Source: Salvia splendens
Taxonomy: Eukaryota > Streptophyta > Magnoliopsida > Lamiales > Lamiaceae
NCBI RefSeq assembly: GCF_004379255.2
Contig: NC_056034.1
Span: 37,554,887 to 37,618,886, forward strand
DNA: 64,000 nucleotides
Direction: 5' to 3'
A model generated the notes under the pieces. The model saw only the letters and a list, made by a program, of their open reading frames with translations. It was not told where the DNA came from and ran no database searches. The translations under genes and the position numbers were made by a program. Within the stretch, counting starts at the first letter, position 1; each line of letters starts with the position of its first letter. Positions 11,587-23,199 of the stretch are shown here, piece after piece.

Positions 11587-11828
11587 CTCCCTATGTTCCA
11601 TAGTAGTAAAATTATTTTTTTCGGTACGGAGATTAAGAAAGAGATTTTAAATATATTAAGTGAAGAGATAATAAAGTAGTAAAGATAGAAAAATAGAAAG
11701 AATAAAGTAAGAAAGTGAACAAAGTAAGTGGGAAAAATGTGTTACTTTTTGCTAAATAAGAAAATGTCTTACTATGATGGAACGTCCCAAAATGGAAAAA
11801 TGACTTCACTACCGTGGAACGAATGAAG
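11587..11828. mobile_element. Stowaway-like MITE (Tc1/mariner type), TA target
   Basis: The left end CTCCCTATGTTCC and right end GGAACGAATGAAG are inverted complements with mismatches, flanked by TA on both sides (11585-11586 and 11829-11830). It is 242 bp, non-coding, with the AGAGATAATAAAGTAG body shared by other copies here. Confidence 0.85.
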
Positions 11829-11830
11829 TA

Positions 11831-12941
11831 CATAATAATTACATATCAATTGAAAGGAAGTAATGTTGGTGCTATCACTGAACAAACAACAAAAAATGAA
11901 GTAATTTGATGCTATTTTTTTTTAACCTGGATTAAATTAATTCATTTGGATATTTGGATTCAAATTAAATAAAACTACTTAAGCCTTTGTGAATGCATCT
12001 GCCCTTATTTTTCATATTTTATAGCTACTTTTTAGTTTCAATTCTTCTCATATGCTATTCCTTTCTCCTTTGAAATTTCGAATTTTCTAAATTCCACTCA
12101 CCGAAAGCAAAATATTACAAAAAATGAAAAAATAATACTACTAGTTTGGATTGGATTCTATTTCCCAAAACGCGAAGGGCACACGGAATACAAATTAAGT
12201 ATTGTGGTTTAGACATATTTTTTCGTTTATTTTATTCAAATTTGTTACATAAACCAATTAGGATACCTATTTAGGTTGAATGGTGGTTGATCAACTCAAA
12301 GTCTCAAAGACTCAAACCATACATATAAATAGAGCTCCGAGGTTATCTTCGTCCACAAAGTTTTCAATAATTAATTAAGTCTATGTTATTTTCATAACAT
12401 ATTGTAAATTTCTGAAAAATTTTATAGTTTTCAGTGACGGATTCAGAAAATGTAACTCATGTGGACAAAATTTTAATTCTACTTTATACAACTAAGACGC
12501 CATGCTCTCTGTAATATCTAACTCTACACCCCCATCACACAACTCATCAAACAATGACATAAAAACCTTGCAGCCCATTTCATTACAAGACCAATCACCA
12601 ACTTCCGGCGCCGATAATTTTCCAATCAATACAAAAGAAATTCTCTCGAAAGCGCATTGCTTTTACACAAAGCCAAATGAATTCGAGCAAAAAATAAAAA
12701 CTTTGAAAAAGGAAAAATTGTAGACGAAAAAATTGATTTTGATTCAATGCAAAAATTATGCTCAATCGAATTAGAAAATTAGAATTTTGTAAATCAGTAA
12801 ACCAATTGCACCATTTGTGTCCATAAACGATTAAACAAACCTAAATCCATATACTAATAAGCATGGATTTGTTGTTGAAACATCATCATCCTCCAATCGA
12901 AAAATAAATAATTAATATTCTATTTGTCCACCAAAAATAGT
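11831..12941. other. AT-rich intergenic region, no gene supported
   Basis: An open frame at 12502-12723 (73 residues) has no recognisable domain. CAGTGACGGATTCAG near 12434 resembles a hAT-type terminus but no partner end was found. Confidence 0.45.
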
Positions 12942-12943
12942 AC

Positions 12944-13159
12944 TCCCTCCGTTTCTTGTTAATAGAGACATTTCTTTTCGGCACATAGTTTAAAAATAGT
13001 GTGTTAAATGGATGGTGAATAAATGAAGAGAGAATAAAGTAAGAGAGATGAAGAGAGAATAAAATAAAAGAGAGAATTACTTTTTCCCAAAAATAGAAAT
13101 GACACAATTATCTTGGAACTTCCTGAAATAATGACTCTATTAACATGGAACGGAAGGAG
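12944..13159. mobile_element. Stowaway-like MITE, TA target
   Basis: Ends CTCCCTCCGTTTC and GGAACGGAAGGAG are inverted complements flanked by TA (12942-12943 and 13160-13161). It is 216 bp, with the internal GAGAGAATAAAGTAAGAGAG body typical of the family. Confidence 0.88.
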
Positions 13160-13161
13160 TA

Positions 13162-14691
13162 TCATTAGTGGACGACAAGAGTCTTTAATGTGAAAATGGT
13201 AAAGAATGTAAGAGAAATAGATGTAGTGGATAATACGAGAGACAAAAAGAAAATATGGATAAAATAGGGTGTGTACAATTTTTTGTGGGACATCTCAAAA
13301 CAACAAAAAAACACTATCCCTCTTTTACATTGTGAATATTGGAGCAACGTATCCAGACTAGTCCTAAAAATGTATGCAAATCAATATTCTTCTCAGTCCT
13401 AATCTTAACGAAATTAAAGGACTCCAAGGTACTTGTACGGCATAGGTGGGCATAGTTATATATACCTTTGATATAAATGATGGAAAAAATGGAATATTTT
13501 GTGAGGTACCTAGCTAACAGGTGACGACAATTATTTTGTGTCCATTCAAGTGATATTAACATGAGAATCAAAGGAAAGGCACAAAACAATCGTAATGGTA
13601 AGTGTTGCATCCACAAAAGAAATCCTAATGAATAAAAACTTCTTCTGACTAAAAAGATATATGGGCTATTGAATTTATATAATCAAAACAACAATATTGG
13701 ATAAAAACGATTTCTATACATATATAAAAATGAATTTTAGAAAAATATAAAAAACTGTCATTATAGATATTTTAATTATATTAGGGAAGTAAAAAGATTT
13801 TTTATTTATATGATAATTGAGGAAAGTGGAAGTGAAAAGATTTTTGTGAGTTAAATTGAATACTCATCTAAAAAATTTGTTTAATATATAAAAAAATAAT
13901 ATTTGACGAAGATAGTGAGCCTGAAATTTGCTAATTAAAGCTCTATAAATACCATTTTTGTGAATCAAGAATAGATGAATAAGAATAACTTTGTTCGTCA
14001 AAAAGTTTTTATATGAAACAATAAAACATAAAGTTGATTAATAATGAAGGTTGGGCAGTGAAGAGGAGGGGAGAGCACGATGGGTGTCGACGGGGATGTA
14101 AGGAATAGTCAGTGGATCCAGGATTCTTAGTTTGAGGGTACGGAGTTGTATAACAAAGTAATTACGAATATAAAAAAATAATACTATTAAATATAAAAAT
14201 AATTTAAATAGCAAGACTTTTTTTATTTGAGATATAAGTTGTACTAAAAAGTAGTATTATATAAATTGATAAAATAATAGAATATAATATAAAAAAAATC
14301 AAAGCATTTTATAAAAGTAAAATTTTTATTCAACACGAGTTTTACTGCAAATAAAATTACATAAAATGATAAAAGTGATAAGAGTATATTATAAAAATCA
14401 AAGCAATTAAAAATTAAAATAATTAAAGCATAGTAAACAACTTAATATCCAGAAAAGAAAATAGGAGTACAAATAATTACATAAATAAAAAAACAAATAT
14501 GCGTGCAGAAAAAAAAAGAGTGCAAATTACTAGTATATAACTAAAAACATTAAAATGGACCGTAAAAACTGAAACATATGTGCCCCTGCCGAGAATAGAT
14601 CCAGGTATGGTGGACAGAATGTGCAACCAAGTTGCCACTGGATCACGGTAGATATATGTAAATGCACAGCAAACATGATATTAATGTTGTC
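13162..14691. other. AT-rich intergenic region, copia insertion site at its right end
   Basis: No gene found. CAGTGGATCCAGGATTC near 14112 resembles a degenerate hAT terminus, but the other end was not identified. Confidence 0.45.
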
Positions 14692-14926
14692 TGTTGGAAG
14701 GAAAAGATCACGAAGAATCAATGGGCTGATTTTCCTACAATCACAATTAATAGAAAGATTAGCATTTGATATTTACCATGTATATGGAATTAGGTTTAGG
14801 GTAATGAAATTTACCTTAATTGTATTATGCTTGTAAAGCCTATAAAAGGGCGTGTATAGCTGCTCCTTATAAAATAAGATCGAATGAAATTCTTCCCCAA
14901 AACCTTGTCTTAAACCTATTTTATCA
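14692..14926 (+). repeat. Copia 5' LTR
   Basis: TGTTGGAAGG...TTTTATCA. It includes a TATA box TATAAAAG at 14841-14848. It matches the 3' LTR at 233 of 235 positions by eye. Confidence 0.95.
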
Positions 14927-14940
14927 TGGCTTCAGAGTAG
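14927..14940 (+). other. Copia primer-binding site (variant)
   Basis: TGGCTTCAGAG directly follows the 5' LTR. The usual copia site, complementary to initiator Met tRNA, is TGGTATCAGAG, so this has two mismatches. Confidence 0.65.
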
Positions 14941-15041
14941 TGTTAGAACTAGGGCTCAGATTGTTACTTCATCATTGCCCATACCAATCCCGGCCAAATC
15001 AACAAAATCAGTGAGCAACCAATTCAAATCATACCAAAAAC

Positions 15042-16352
15042 ATGTCAGACGACAACACAAAACCAGCAACAGAGACAGAGTCATCAAACAACAAGATACG
15101 AGCGAGTAAGAACGTGACAATAGTGTTCAAACTCAATGGGGGAAATTACCCTTTATGGTCGCGGCTGATGAAAGTCGCGATTGGGAGCAGGGGAGGCTAC
15201 TCCCATATAACCGGAAAGCCAACTCCACCATTGCCAGGGAGCAAGGAGTACGACGATTGGGAGGAGACGGACTTGATCGTTTTCTCCTGGATTGTGGATA
15301 ACATCGAGAACGATATTATTGCTGACTTCGCTCATCAACAATCGGCCAAGGCGATTTGGGACAACCTAGCCACCACTTACGAGAGTGAGGCCGACCTCTA
15401 CCTTGTTTACGACCTGGAAGATAAGGCAAATACAATCAAACAGGGGAATATGGATTTAGAGACATATTACCGCAAAATCCACGGAATGTGGATCAATATT
15501 GATCGGTGCCAAAAGCAACCGGTCGATTGCTGTGAGAAAGGCGTGAACCAGTTCAGAGTCTACACCAACACCAAGAGGTTACTCAGATTTCTCGCGGGAC
15601 TAAACGATGAACACGAGGGAGTCCGGCGAGACATCCTCAAAGAAGTATCGCCCCCTCCTCTAGAAACTGCCTATGGGTGGGTTAAAAAGGAGGCGGCCCG
15701 ACGACGGCTAGGGCCACCGGAATCCCCAAACCAGGTCACCCACGGTCACGGAGGAGGAGATACGCAGGGGATCGGACATGGACTGGCGACTCAAGGACAT
15801 CGACCAGGTGGTCACCGAAATGGACCCCCGAGGCAAACCACCACCGCTCACCGCCCGGGGAACAAACCGGTGGACAAATCAAGATTGTGGTGTTCCCACT
15901 GTGGAATGCAAAAACACACGCGTGAAACGTGCTTCCAATTGCACGGATATCCCGAGTGGTGGGAAGAGAGACAAACGGCTAAAGCAAGAATGGTGGTCGG
16001 AATATCCGCCGGTGAAGAAATGGTTAAACCGGCTGGAAATCGCGACATAGTCGGACGGGGGAAACAAAGGGATGAACCAGAAGCTCCCAGCGGAGGCGGG
16101 AGCGGTGGAGGAGTAATCGGCGCCGGCAATTTCGCCGGCAAATCAAGGAGCAGGCAAGGGGAAGACGGCGCAGCTTTCAGAGGTAACGGGTTAGGGGTTG
16201 AGAACCCTAACCCATATTTCATGCTTATACCCCAAAAACACCACAATTCACATAAACCTCCCCTAGACTGTTCTAAATTATGCCCAGTACCCCATGTCTT
16301 GCATGCAAGCCCTCAAACATATTTTAAATTGCAAAATGGACCCCAGAAATAA
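15042..16352 (+). CDS. Copia gag (UBN2-type nucleocapsid with CCHC knuckle)
   Basis: The 436-residue product forms the retrotransposon particle and binds its RNA. Near the N-terminus KLNGGNYPLWSRLMKVAIG and the WEETDLIVFSWIVDNIEND region match the copia gag (UBN2/DUF4219-like) fold. The zinc knuckle CSHCGMQKHTRETC (CX2CX4HX4C) is at about residues 283-296, followed by QLHGYPEWW. A Gly/Arg-rich stretch surrounds the knuckle. The frame ends at a TAA (16350-16352), and the next coding segment resumes at 16356 in the same frame, so gag is separated from pol by one stop codon. The start is the first ATG after the primer-binding site that opens the frame. Confidence 0.92.
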   Translation: MSDDNTKPATETESSNNKIRASKNVTIVFKLNGGNYPLWSRLMKVAIGSRGGYSHITGKPTPPLPGSKEYDDWEETDLIVFSWIVDNIENDIIADFAHQQSAKAIWDNLATTYESEADLYLVYDLEDKANTIKQGNMDLETYYRKIHGMWINIDRCQKQPVDCCEKGVNQFRVYTNTKRLLRFLAGLNDEHEGVRRDILKEVSPPPLETAYGWVKKEAARRRLGPPESPNQVTHGHGGGDTQGIGHGLATQGHRPGGHRNGPPRQTTTAHRPGNKPVDKSRLWCSHCGMQKHTRETCFQLHGYPEWWEERQTAKARMVVGISAGEEMVKPAGNRDIVGRGKQRDEPEAPSGGGSGGGVIGAGNFAGKSRSRQGEDGAAFRGNGLGVENPNPYFMLIPQKHHNSHKPPLDCSKLCPVPHVLHASPQTYFKLQNGPQK

Positions 16353-16355
16353 GAT

Positions 16356-19300
16356 ATGTTACATCATTGCCCCCAGATTATAGATTATTGTGAAAAACCC
16401 CCTGATTGTTCAAAAAATGTGAAAATTAGTCCTATCCCATTGAAAAATCGATTTGAGCCTTTGGACCATATTTCTGCTGCATTTACAGTAAAACGGGATA
16501 ATGGGGATGAGAAAAAGGGATGGATATTTGATTATGGAGCAACCGACACCATGACACCAAATAAGAGTGATTTTGTTAGTTTCAGTAATATCACTAAAAC
16601 ATACATACAGACTGCTAGTGGTGAATTGATTACCGTAGCTGGGGCAGGCACGATTGAAATATCCCCGACTTTGAGATTATCAAATTGTCTCTATGTTCCT
16701 ACTTTGTCTCAGAGATTGATGTTCATTAGCCATGTAACTAAAGAATTAAACTGTACATTGCTGATGCACCCCGACTTCTGTATTTTGCAGGATATTCGGA
16801 CGAGGAAGATACTTGGGCGTGGCACTGAGAGCCAAGGACTCTACTACGTGGATGAGATAGCTCAATAAGGCAGTGCGATGCTGGCTCACGGGTCCACGAA
16901 AAGAGAGATTTGGCTTTGGCACCAACGACTGGGACACCCTTCCCCTGGTTATTTTAGTTTACTTTTCCCTAAACTCTCTATTCCAAAAGATTTTAATTGT
17001 GAGACTTGTGTTTTGGCCAAGAGCCACAGACAATCGTTTAAACCTTCAAATACTAGTATGAATTCTGTTTTTTCCCTTGTTCATGCTGATGTGTCGGGTC
17101 CTGCACCTATTGTTGGGGGGAATGGTTTGCGATATTTTGTGATTTTTGTAGATGATTGCACTAGGATGACATGGATATATTTCCTAAAACACAAGTCTGA
17201 CGTAGTAGATAAATTCATTCTGTTTTTTAACCTTATCCAAACCCAATTCCAAACCACGATAAAAACTCTTCGATCCGATAATGGGAGAGAATTTGTGAAC
17301 CAAAAAATGACAGATTTCTTCACTGAAAAAGGCCTTATCCACCAAACCTCATGCCCCTATACTCCAGAACAAAATGGGGTAGCAGAAAGGAAAAACAGAA
17401 CCATTCTCGAGATAACCCGAGCCTTGATGTTTGAATCCAAAGTCCCCACACACTTCTGGCCCGAAGCAATTGCCACTTCTATCTTCCTCATAAATCGACT
17501 TCCCACGAAAATCCTAAATAAAAAAACCCCTCTTGACATACTCTCCAAACTCACCAAAATACCTCCACACCTTAGCCTTCAACCAAAAGTTTTTGGGTGT
17601 ACCGTTTATGTCCATATTCCCAAACATAAGAGAACAAAATTGTCACCATGTGCTACCAAATACGTTTTTGTGGGCTACGGGGTTAACCAAAAGGGATATA
17701 GATGCTATGACCCCACTACAAAACGAGTGGTCACCACAATGAATTGCAACTTCTTGGAAACCGAGTTTTATTACCAAAACCACCTTAGTAGTCAGGGGGA
17801 GAGTAAGTCATACAACACAGTAGACTACCTAAGTTGGTTTGTGCCCGAGTCAAATTACTCCAACGAGGATCCAACAGAACCAGTTAGCACTGCCGCCGAG
17901 CAGGTCTCGATCACTACAGAGTCCTCTCAACCGCGTTCCAATATCTTGCCTCAACCGATATCCGAGGCATCCGAGGTAATTTCTGATCCACCTCAAGAGA
18001 ATAGCACTACTGATCATGTTGTTACAGAAACTGTTGATGAAAGCACTACTCTCGATGAGAGTACAGGTCGATACATCCTCCCACCACGAAGCAATCGTGG
18101 AATTCCACCAAAGAGATTCTCACCCGAAAGAACGGGCAGAAGAAGCCAGTATGCTGTGGCTAATTTTGTGAAAGGGAACCTGGCCAAGATGGCTAGAGCA
18201 TTTGAAGCAGCACTCTATGAGGAAGAGGAGATCCCCTATACAGCCGAGGAAGCATGGAAAGTTAAACATTGGAGAGATGCCATGTTTGTAGAGATGGATG
18301 CTTTGTTAAAGAACAAGACTTGGGAAGTTAGCAAGTTACCAAAAGGGGCTACTACAGTAGGATGTAGATGGGTATTTACAATCAAAAGAAGACCCGACGG
18401 ATCCATTGACCGATATAAGGCAAGACTCGTAGCAAAAGGGTACACGCAAACCTATGGTGTCGACTATGCAGAGACTTTCTCACCAGTTGCGAAGATCAAT
18501 ACAGTGAGGGTGTTGTTTTCGATAGCGGCTAATCGGGACTGGCCGTTACACCAGTTCGATGTGACGAATGCATTTCTGCATGGAGAATTAACCAAACCAG
18601 TTTATATGGTTCCCCCACCTGGATTTACGGGAGACTTTCAAAACGGGGACGTTTGCAAGCTCAAGAAGACATTGTATGGTCTCAAACAGTCTCCGAGAGC
18701 ATGGTTCGGGAGGTTCACTGAAGTAATGAAGAAATATGAGTACTGCCAAAGCAACTCAGATCACATTGTTCCTTAAGAAGAAGAATGGTAAGATTACATG
18801 TCTTATTATTTATGTTGATGATATGATTATCACTGGTGATGACGAAGAAGAAATAAAGCAGCTAAGGAAGAACCTGTCCAAGGAATTTGAGATGAAAGAT
18901 CTTGGTCACCTAAAGTATTTTTTGGGGATAGAAGTACTTAGATCAAAGCAAGGGATCTTTATCAACCAAAGGAAATATGTGCTTGATATCTTGGCAGAAA
19001 CCGGAATGATCGATTGCAAACCAGTGGACACTCCAATAGTCCAGAATCATGGACTACAGATCCGTGAAGGAGCTAAACTCGCTGATCGAGGGAGGTATCA
19101 GCGGTTGGTTGGGAAACTTATATATTTATCCCACACCAGACCAGACCTTGCGTATGCAGTTGGAGTAGTTAGCCAGTTCATGCATGCTCCACAAGAAGAA
19201 CATTGGGAAGCAGTGTTGAGAATAATACGATACTTGAAGGGCACCCCGGGCCATGGAGTGCTGTTCAAGAAGCATGGGCATTTGGAAATACATGGTTATA

Positions 19301-19761
19301 CTGATGCAGATTGGGCAGGAAATCCGAATGACAGAAAGTCGACAGCGGGATACTTCACCTTTGTAGGGGGTAACTTGGTGGCGTGGAGAAGTAAAAAGCA
19401 AAAGGTAGTGGCATTATCAAGTGCCGAGGCAGAATTTCGAGGAATCAAGAGTGGATTGACAGAAGTACTATGGCTCAGAAGATTGATGACAGAGCTCGAA
19501 CTCAAATCCACGCAACCATGTCGACTGTTGTGTGATAACAAGGCTGCCATTAGTATCTCGGAAAATCCAGTTCAACATGACCGAACTAAACATGTGGAGG
19601 TAGACCGACACTTCATAAAGGATACAATTGATGCAAAGATAGTGGAATTGCCTTATGTCAAGTCAGAGGATCAATTGGCAGACATCTTGACAAAGGCAGT
19701 AAATTCGAACTCTTTTCGAGGTGTATTGGACAAGTTAAGTATTGGTGATCCCATCACTTAA
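16356..19761 (+). pseudogene. Copia pol: protease, integrase, reverse transcriptase, RNase H, broken
   Basis: Protease: GWIFDYGATDTMTP, where the usual DSGAT motif has become DYGAT. This segment ends at a TAA (16866-16868). Integrase follows in the same frame with the zinc motif (WHQRLGH...CETC) and the DDE residues in HADVSGP, LRSDNGREF and PEQNGVAERKNRT. RT begins around 18250 (NKTWEV, GCRWVF, YKARLVAKGYTQ, DVTNAFLHGEL). The frame closes with a TAA at 18774-18776, and the rest of RT (IIYVDDMIITGD) and RNase H (GYTDADWAGNPNDRKSTAGY, CDNKAAISI, TKHVEVDRHFI) lies in the +1 frame, 18736-19761, so there is a small indel near 18765. Together with the stop before 16356, these breaks leave no full polyprotein. 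Confidence 0.93.
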
Positions 19762-20008
19762 CTTGAGGGGGAGTGTTGGAAGGAAAAGATCACGAAGAAT
19801 CAATGGGCTGATTTTCCTACGATCACAATTAATAGAAAGATTAGCATTTGATATTTACCATGTATATGGAATTAGGTTTAGGGTAATGAAACTTACCTTA
19901 ATTGTATTATGCTTGTAAAGCCTATAAAAGGGCGTGTATAGCTGCTCCTTATAAAATAAGATCGAATGAAATTCTTCCCCAAAACCTTGTCTTAAACCTA
20001 TTTTATCA
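19760..20008 (+). repeat. Copia polypurine tract and 3' LTR
   Basis: ACTTGAGGGGGAG (about 19761-19773) is the polypurine tract; the LTR occupies 19774-20008, ending ATCA, with TATAAAAG at 19923-19930. Confidence 0.93.
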
Positions 20009-20013
20009 CTGTC

Positions 20014-21227
20014 AAATTTGGGGGTACAGTTGTATCCAATACTGGGGGCGGTGGAGGATGTGAAGCTTGAGGTTGTGGAGAGAGAAGTAACAGAAGAAAA
20101 AAAAGAGGAGAGAAAAAACAAAATTAAATGAAATGGTGTGAGTTGGATGGAGAATAATGAAATGCATGGTTGAATTTATTTTGCTTCAACTTATGCCATG
20201 TTCATGTTTGTTTGACGATAAAGTAAAGTTGGTAGAAAAATGATGCATGGGGACATGATTTTTAACAATTTTAATTCCCTGTGTTTGAAAAATTATCAAG
20301 ATTTTAAATTCTATACTATTTAATATTAACACTAAACTAAAAATATTATAATTAAATATTTCATTAATGAAATTATTATTATTAATAATCTTACTGTAAT
20401 AAATAATTTAAAAATTATATTTTGATTTTTTCAAAAATTAATACTTAAAAATATAATGATAATAATTAATTATTCTATTTATTATTATAAATATAATTTA
20501 AATATATAGATTTAACCAGTTATTAATTTAATATCATAATAATAAATGATACAATAATAACATACTACTATTATAACTATAGTTATTTAATATTAACATA
20601 ATTGAGTATATTACATAATTTTAAATTTTTTATTAAAATGGTTATTAATTTAAAATAAAATAATAAATAATCAAATACAGTAATTATTTAATAGTATATA
20701 ATTCATAATTTAAATCATAATGATTATAATTATTTAGTATATTATTAGTTTTTAATAAATAATAATAATAATTAAGTTTAATGTTAAATATAATTACAAT
20801 TAAGTACTACTATTTATAATTAAAATTATATTAAAAAATAAATTAATTATTAAGTTATAACATAATAATAATAATAATAATAATAACCGTTGTATAAAAT
20901 AATAAAATTATAAATTAAATACTTAAGTATGTAAAAATCTTAAAACTGGAAAAATGAATATCTAGAAAAGTTAGGAATCAGGAAAGTTAAACTATTTTCC
21001 TTGTTTTTAAAAGTCTTATTATTTTTCAATTTGATTGATAATCAAAATAATCATTGAATTCAAAATATTATGGAATTAGATTATTTTTTTGAATAAAATC
21101 CTAACAAACAATATAGTCTTAAATGTTTAGTTTCGAGTTAAATTATCTGCATAGCCAGTGCCAATGTCAGCTTCCAAGACTGATTTCCATATTTTGAGGG
21201 TTATTTTAACCTATATTGATTAGTTAA
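20014..21227. other. Very AT-rich intergenic region
   Basis: Long stretches of A/T with short AAT runs (for example around 20868-20886). No gene seen. Confidence 0.6.
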
Positions 21228-21229
21228 TA

Positions 21230-21466
21230 CGTCCTCTGTCCCACTACAAGTGAGACGTTTCCTTTTTGCAGTTGTTTTGCGAAGATGATAGTAACTAATT
21301 AAAGTGGAGGAAAAATAAAGTAAGAGAGAGAATAATATAGAAGATAGTCGTATATTCATTATTATATTACTTACTTTACTTTATCTCTACTCTAACTATT
21401 TATTATAATTTTTTTGCAAAATAACGTCTGATTTGGAGCGCCTCACTTGTAGCGGGACGGAAGGAG
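21230..21466. mobile_element. Stowaway-like MITE
   Basis: The left end GTCCTCTGTCCCAC and right end GCGGGACGGAAGGAG are inverted complements with mismatches. TA flanks the left side (21228-21229); the right flank is TT, so the target duplication has decayed by one base. Confidence 0.78.
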
Positions 21467-21469
21467 TTT

Positions 21470-22944
21470 CTTATTAAAATCCCAACCGCAACTAAAATTA
21501 ATTTGCGTGCATACCATCCCCTTTTATAACTGTACTCTTTGTCTTGCATGCCATTAAAATAATTAATTTGCGTGCCACCAAATTACTTAATTAATTATGT
21601 CAACTGTATAAAATTCTTCGAAAAATAAGTCTTGTCTAAACTTTACAATTAAATAACACGCGGTCGACAAAAATGAAAAAAAATAATTGACTGCATCTCC
21701 ATCTGTAAAACCCTATATTTTTCTACAGATTGATGGGTTTCAAAAGATAGGAAAACCAAATTAAAAAGGCTTAGCTTGAGAAGATTATCACTCTCTATAT
21801 ATGATAAAGAAGACAAATTAAATGACTTTTAGCGAAAATTAGAAGGGTAAAACAAAAGGGGAATTATAAAGAAAGGGATATTTTTGGTGTTTTGGAAAAT
21901 ACCGGTATCATCTTGTGTTTGCTTGCATATGACTAAATATTAGTGTTGCAATGTATTCCAGTTTTTTTCAAGTAAATTAGTGATTTTTAGTTAGAGTAAT
22001 TTTATCCAATCACAAAACTGAGTAATTTAACATTATTTTTATCTAACCAAACTAATCTCAACTTATCTATCAAACGAACACTTGTAGAATAGTGTATCAA
22101 CTAATCTTGATAGTTGTCACTTGTCGAAGTGATTAAATTGAATAATAAATAGTATGATTTTATTTTGATTAATGTATGTATTTGTTTAATATACCCACTC
22201 ACTTAAAAAGGGTGTAAAAAGACATAATTTGTTCTTATACTTTTACTTAGCCTTTTTCACATATGGAGTAGAAGTTCACAAAGTTAGTGGTCAAGATTAA
22301 CTTTATTTAAAAGTGGCTTAATCTCATTGTATTCCATTTGCAATAATCCTTCATTGAAAAGGAGACAATGATTTCTAAGCCTTTCGTGGGAATCATGGAT
22401 TCTCATTCCATTGTCGTCTGTAAAGTTTTTCATAAGGTGAAATGTGTGCTAATTGTTATTGGTTCTATCTTCAAGCATATATGTATTCCAAGATTTCATT
22501 TAAAGACATTTAATTTCTTTGGATTGTTGTTATAAGATAATGGAGAGGTAAAATCAAGATTTCAACATTTCCCTTGATTTCATCAAGCTTATATTTTGGC
22601 TCGATTTTGAATTTAAGAACTAAGCTGCACGCAGTTTATACTATTGGGATATGTTTGTTTATACTATTGGGAACTGTCGACTGCACATTAGTTTGATATT
22701 GTCCACTTTAAGCTAAGTCCGCCTGCATGAATTGTTTTTGGATCACTCCGAAAAAACTTTAAACTAATTAGAGTTGGACAATAACTTACCTATGGCTTCC
22801 AACTTCCACTCATCCAATGTCCAATACTAATAAGAAAAAATTAAACTCCGAGGACCATAGATAGGTGTATAGTTCTCAATCAAAGAAATCTCATTGTAAC
22901 ATAGTAATAAAGAAACATTAATTTGCTCGTAACCAAAAATAAAT
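21470..22944. other. Intergenic sequence, no gene seen
   Basis: AT-rich unique-looking sequence, no coding frame above background, no recognised RNA gene. Confidence 0.5.
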
Positions 22945-22946
22945 TA

Positions 22947-23199
22947 CTCCCTCCATCCCATAGTAAGAGTCACACTTTGTCATTTTGGTCCGTCCCATAA
23001 TAAGAATCACACTTCATATTTACCATAAATGGTAAGTAGGTCCCACATTCCACTAACTCAATTCACTCACATTTTATTATAAAACCAATATAAAAAAAGT
23101 GAGTCTCATACTCCACTAACTTTTCTAACCCACTATTCTTTACATTTCTTAAAACTCGTGCCCACAATAAGAGTGACTCTTATTGTAGGACGAATGGAG
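22947..23199. mobile_element. Stowaway-like MITE, TA target
   Basis: Ends CTCCCTCCATCCCA and AGGACGAATGGAG are inverted complements flanked by TA (22945-22946 and 23200-23201). It is 253 bp, with internal repeats of AAGAGTCACAC/AAGAATCACAC. Confidence 0.88.

Larger units (their letters stand above)
14692..20008 (+). mobile_element. Ty1/copia LTR retrotransposon, complete structure, disabled pol
   Basis: The 5.3 kb element has two 235 bp LTRs (14692-14926 and 19774-20008), a primer-binding site, gag, then protease-integrase-RT-RNase H in the copia order, and a polypurine tract. The LTRs start TGTTGG and end ATCA and differ at only two positions that I can see, so insertion was recent. Flanking pentamers are TTGTC (14687-14691) and CTGTC (20009-20013), a target duplication with one mismatch. 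Pol carries in-frame stops and a frameshift, so this copy is non-autonomous; gag remains open. Confidence 0.95.

Noticed and set aside
12434..14150. hAT element suggested by CAGTGACGGATTCAG and CAGTGGATCCAGG
   Set aside because: No matching opposite ends or 8 bp duplications could be placed.
14087..20050. Whether the copia element sits inside a larger hAT-like repeat (GGGGGTAC motifs on both sides)
   Set aside because: Flanking motifs are short and the outer ends were not identifiable.
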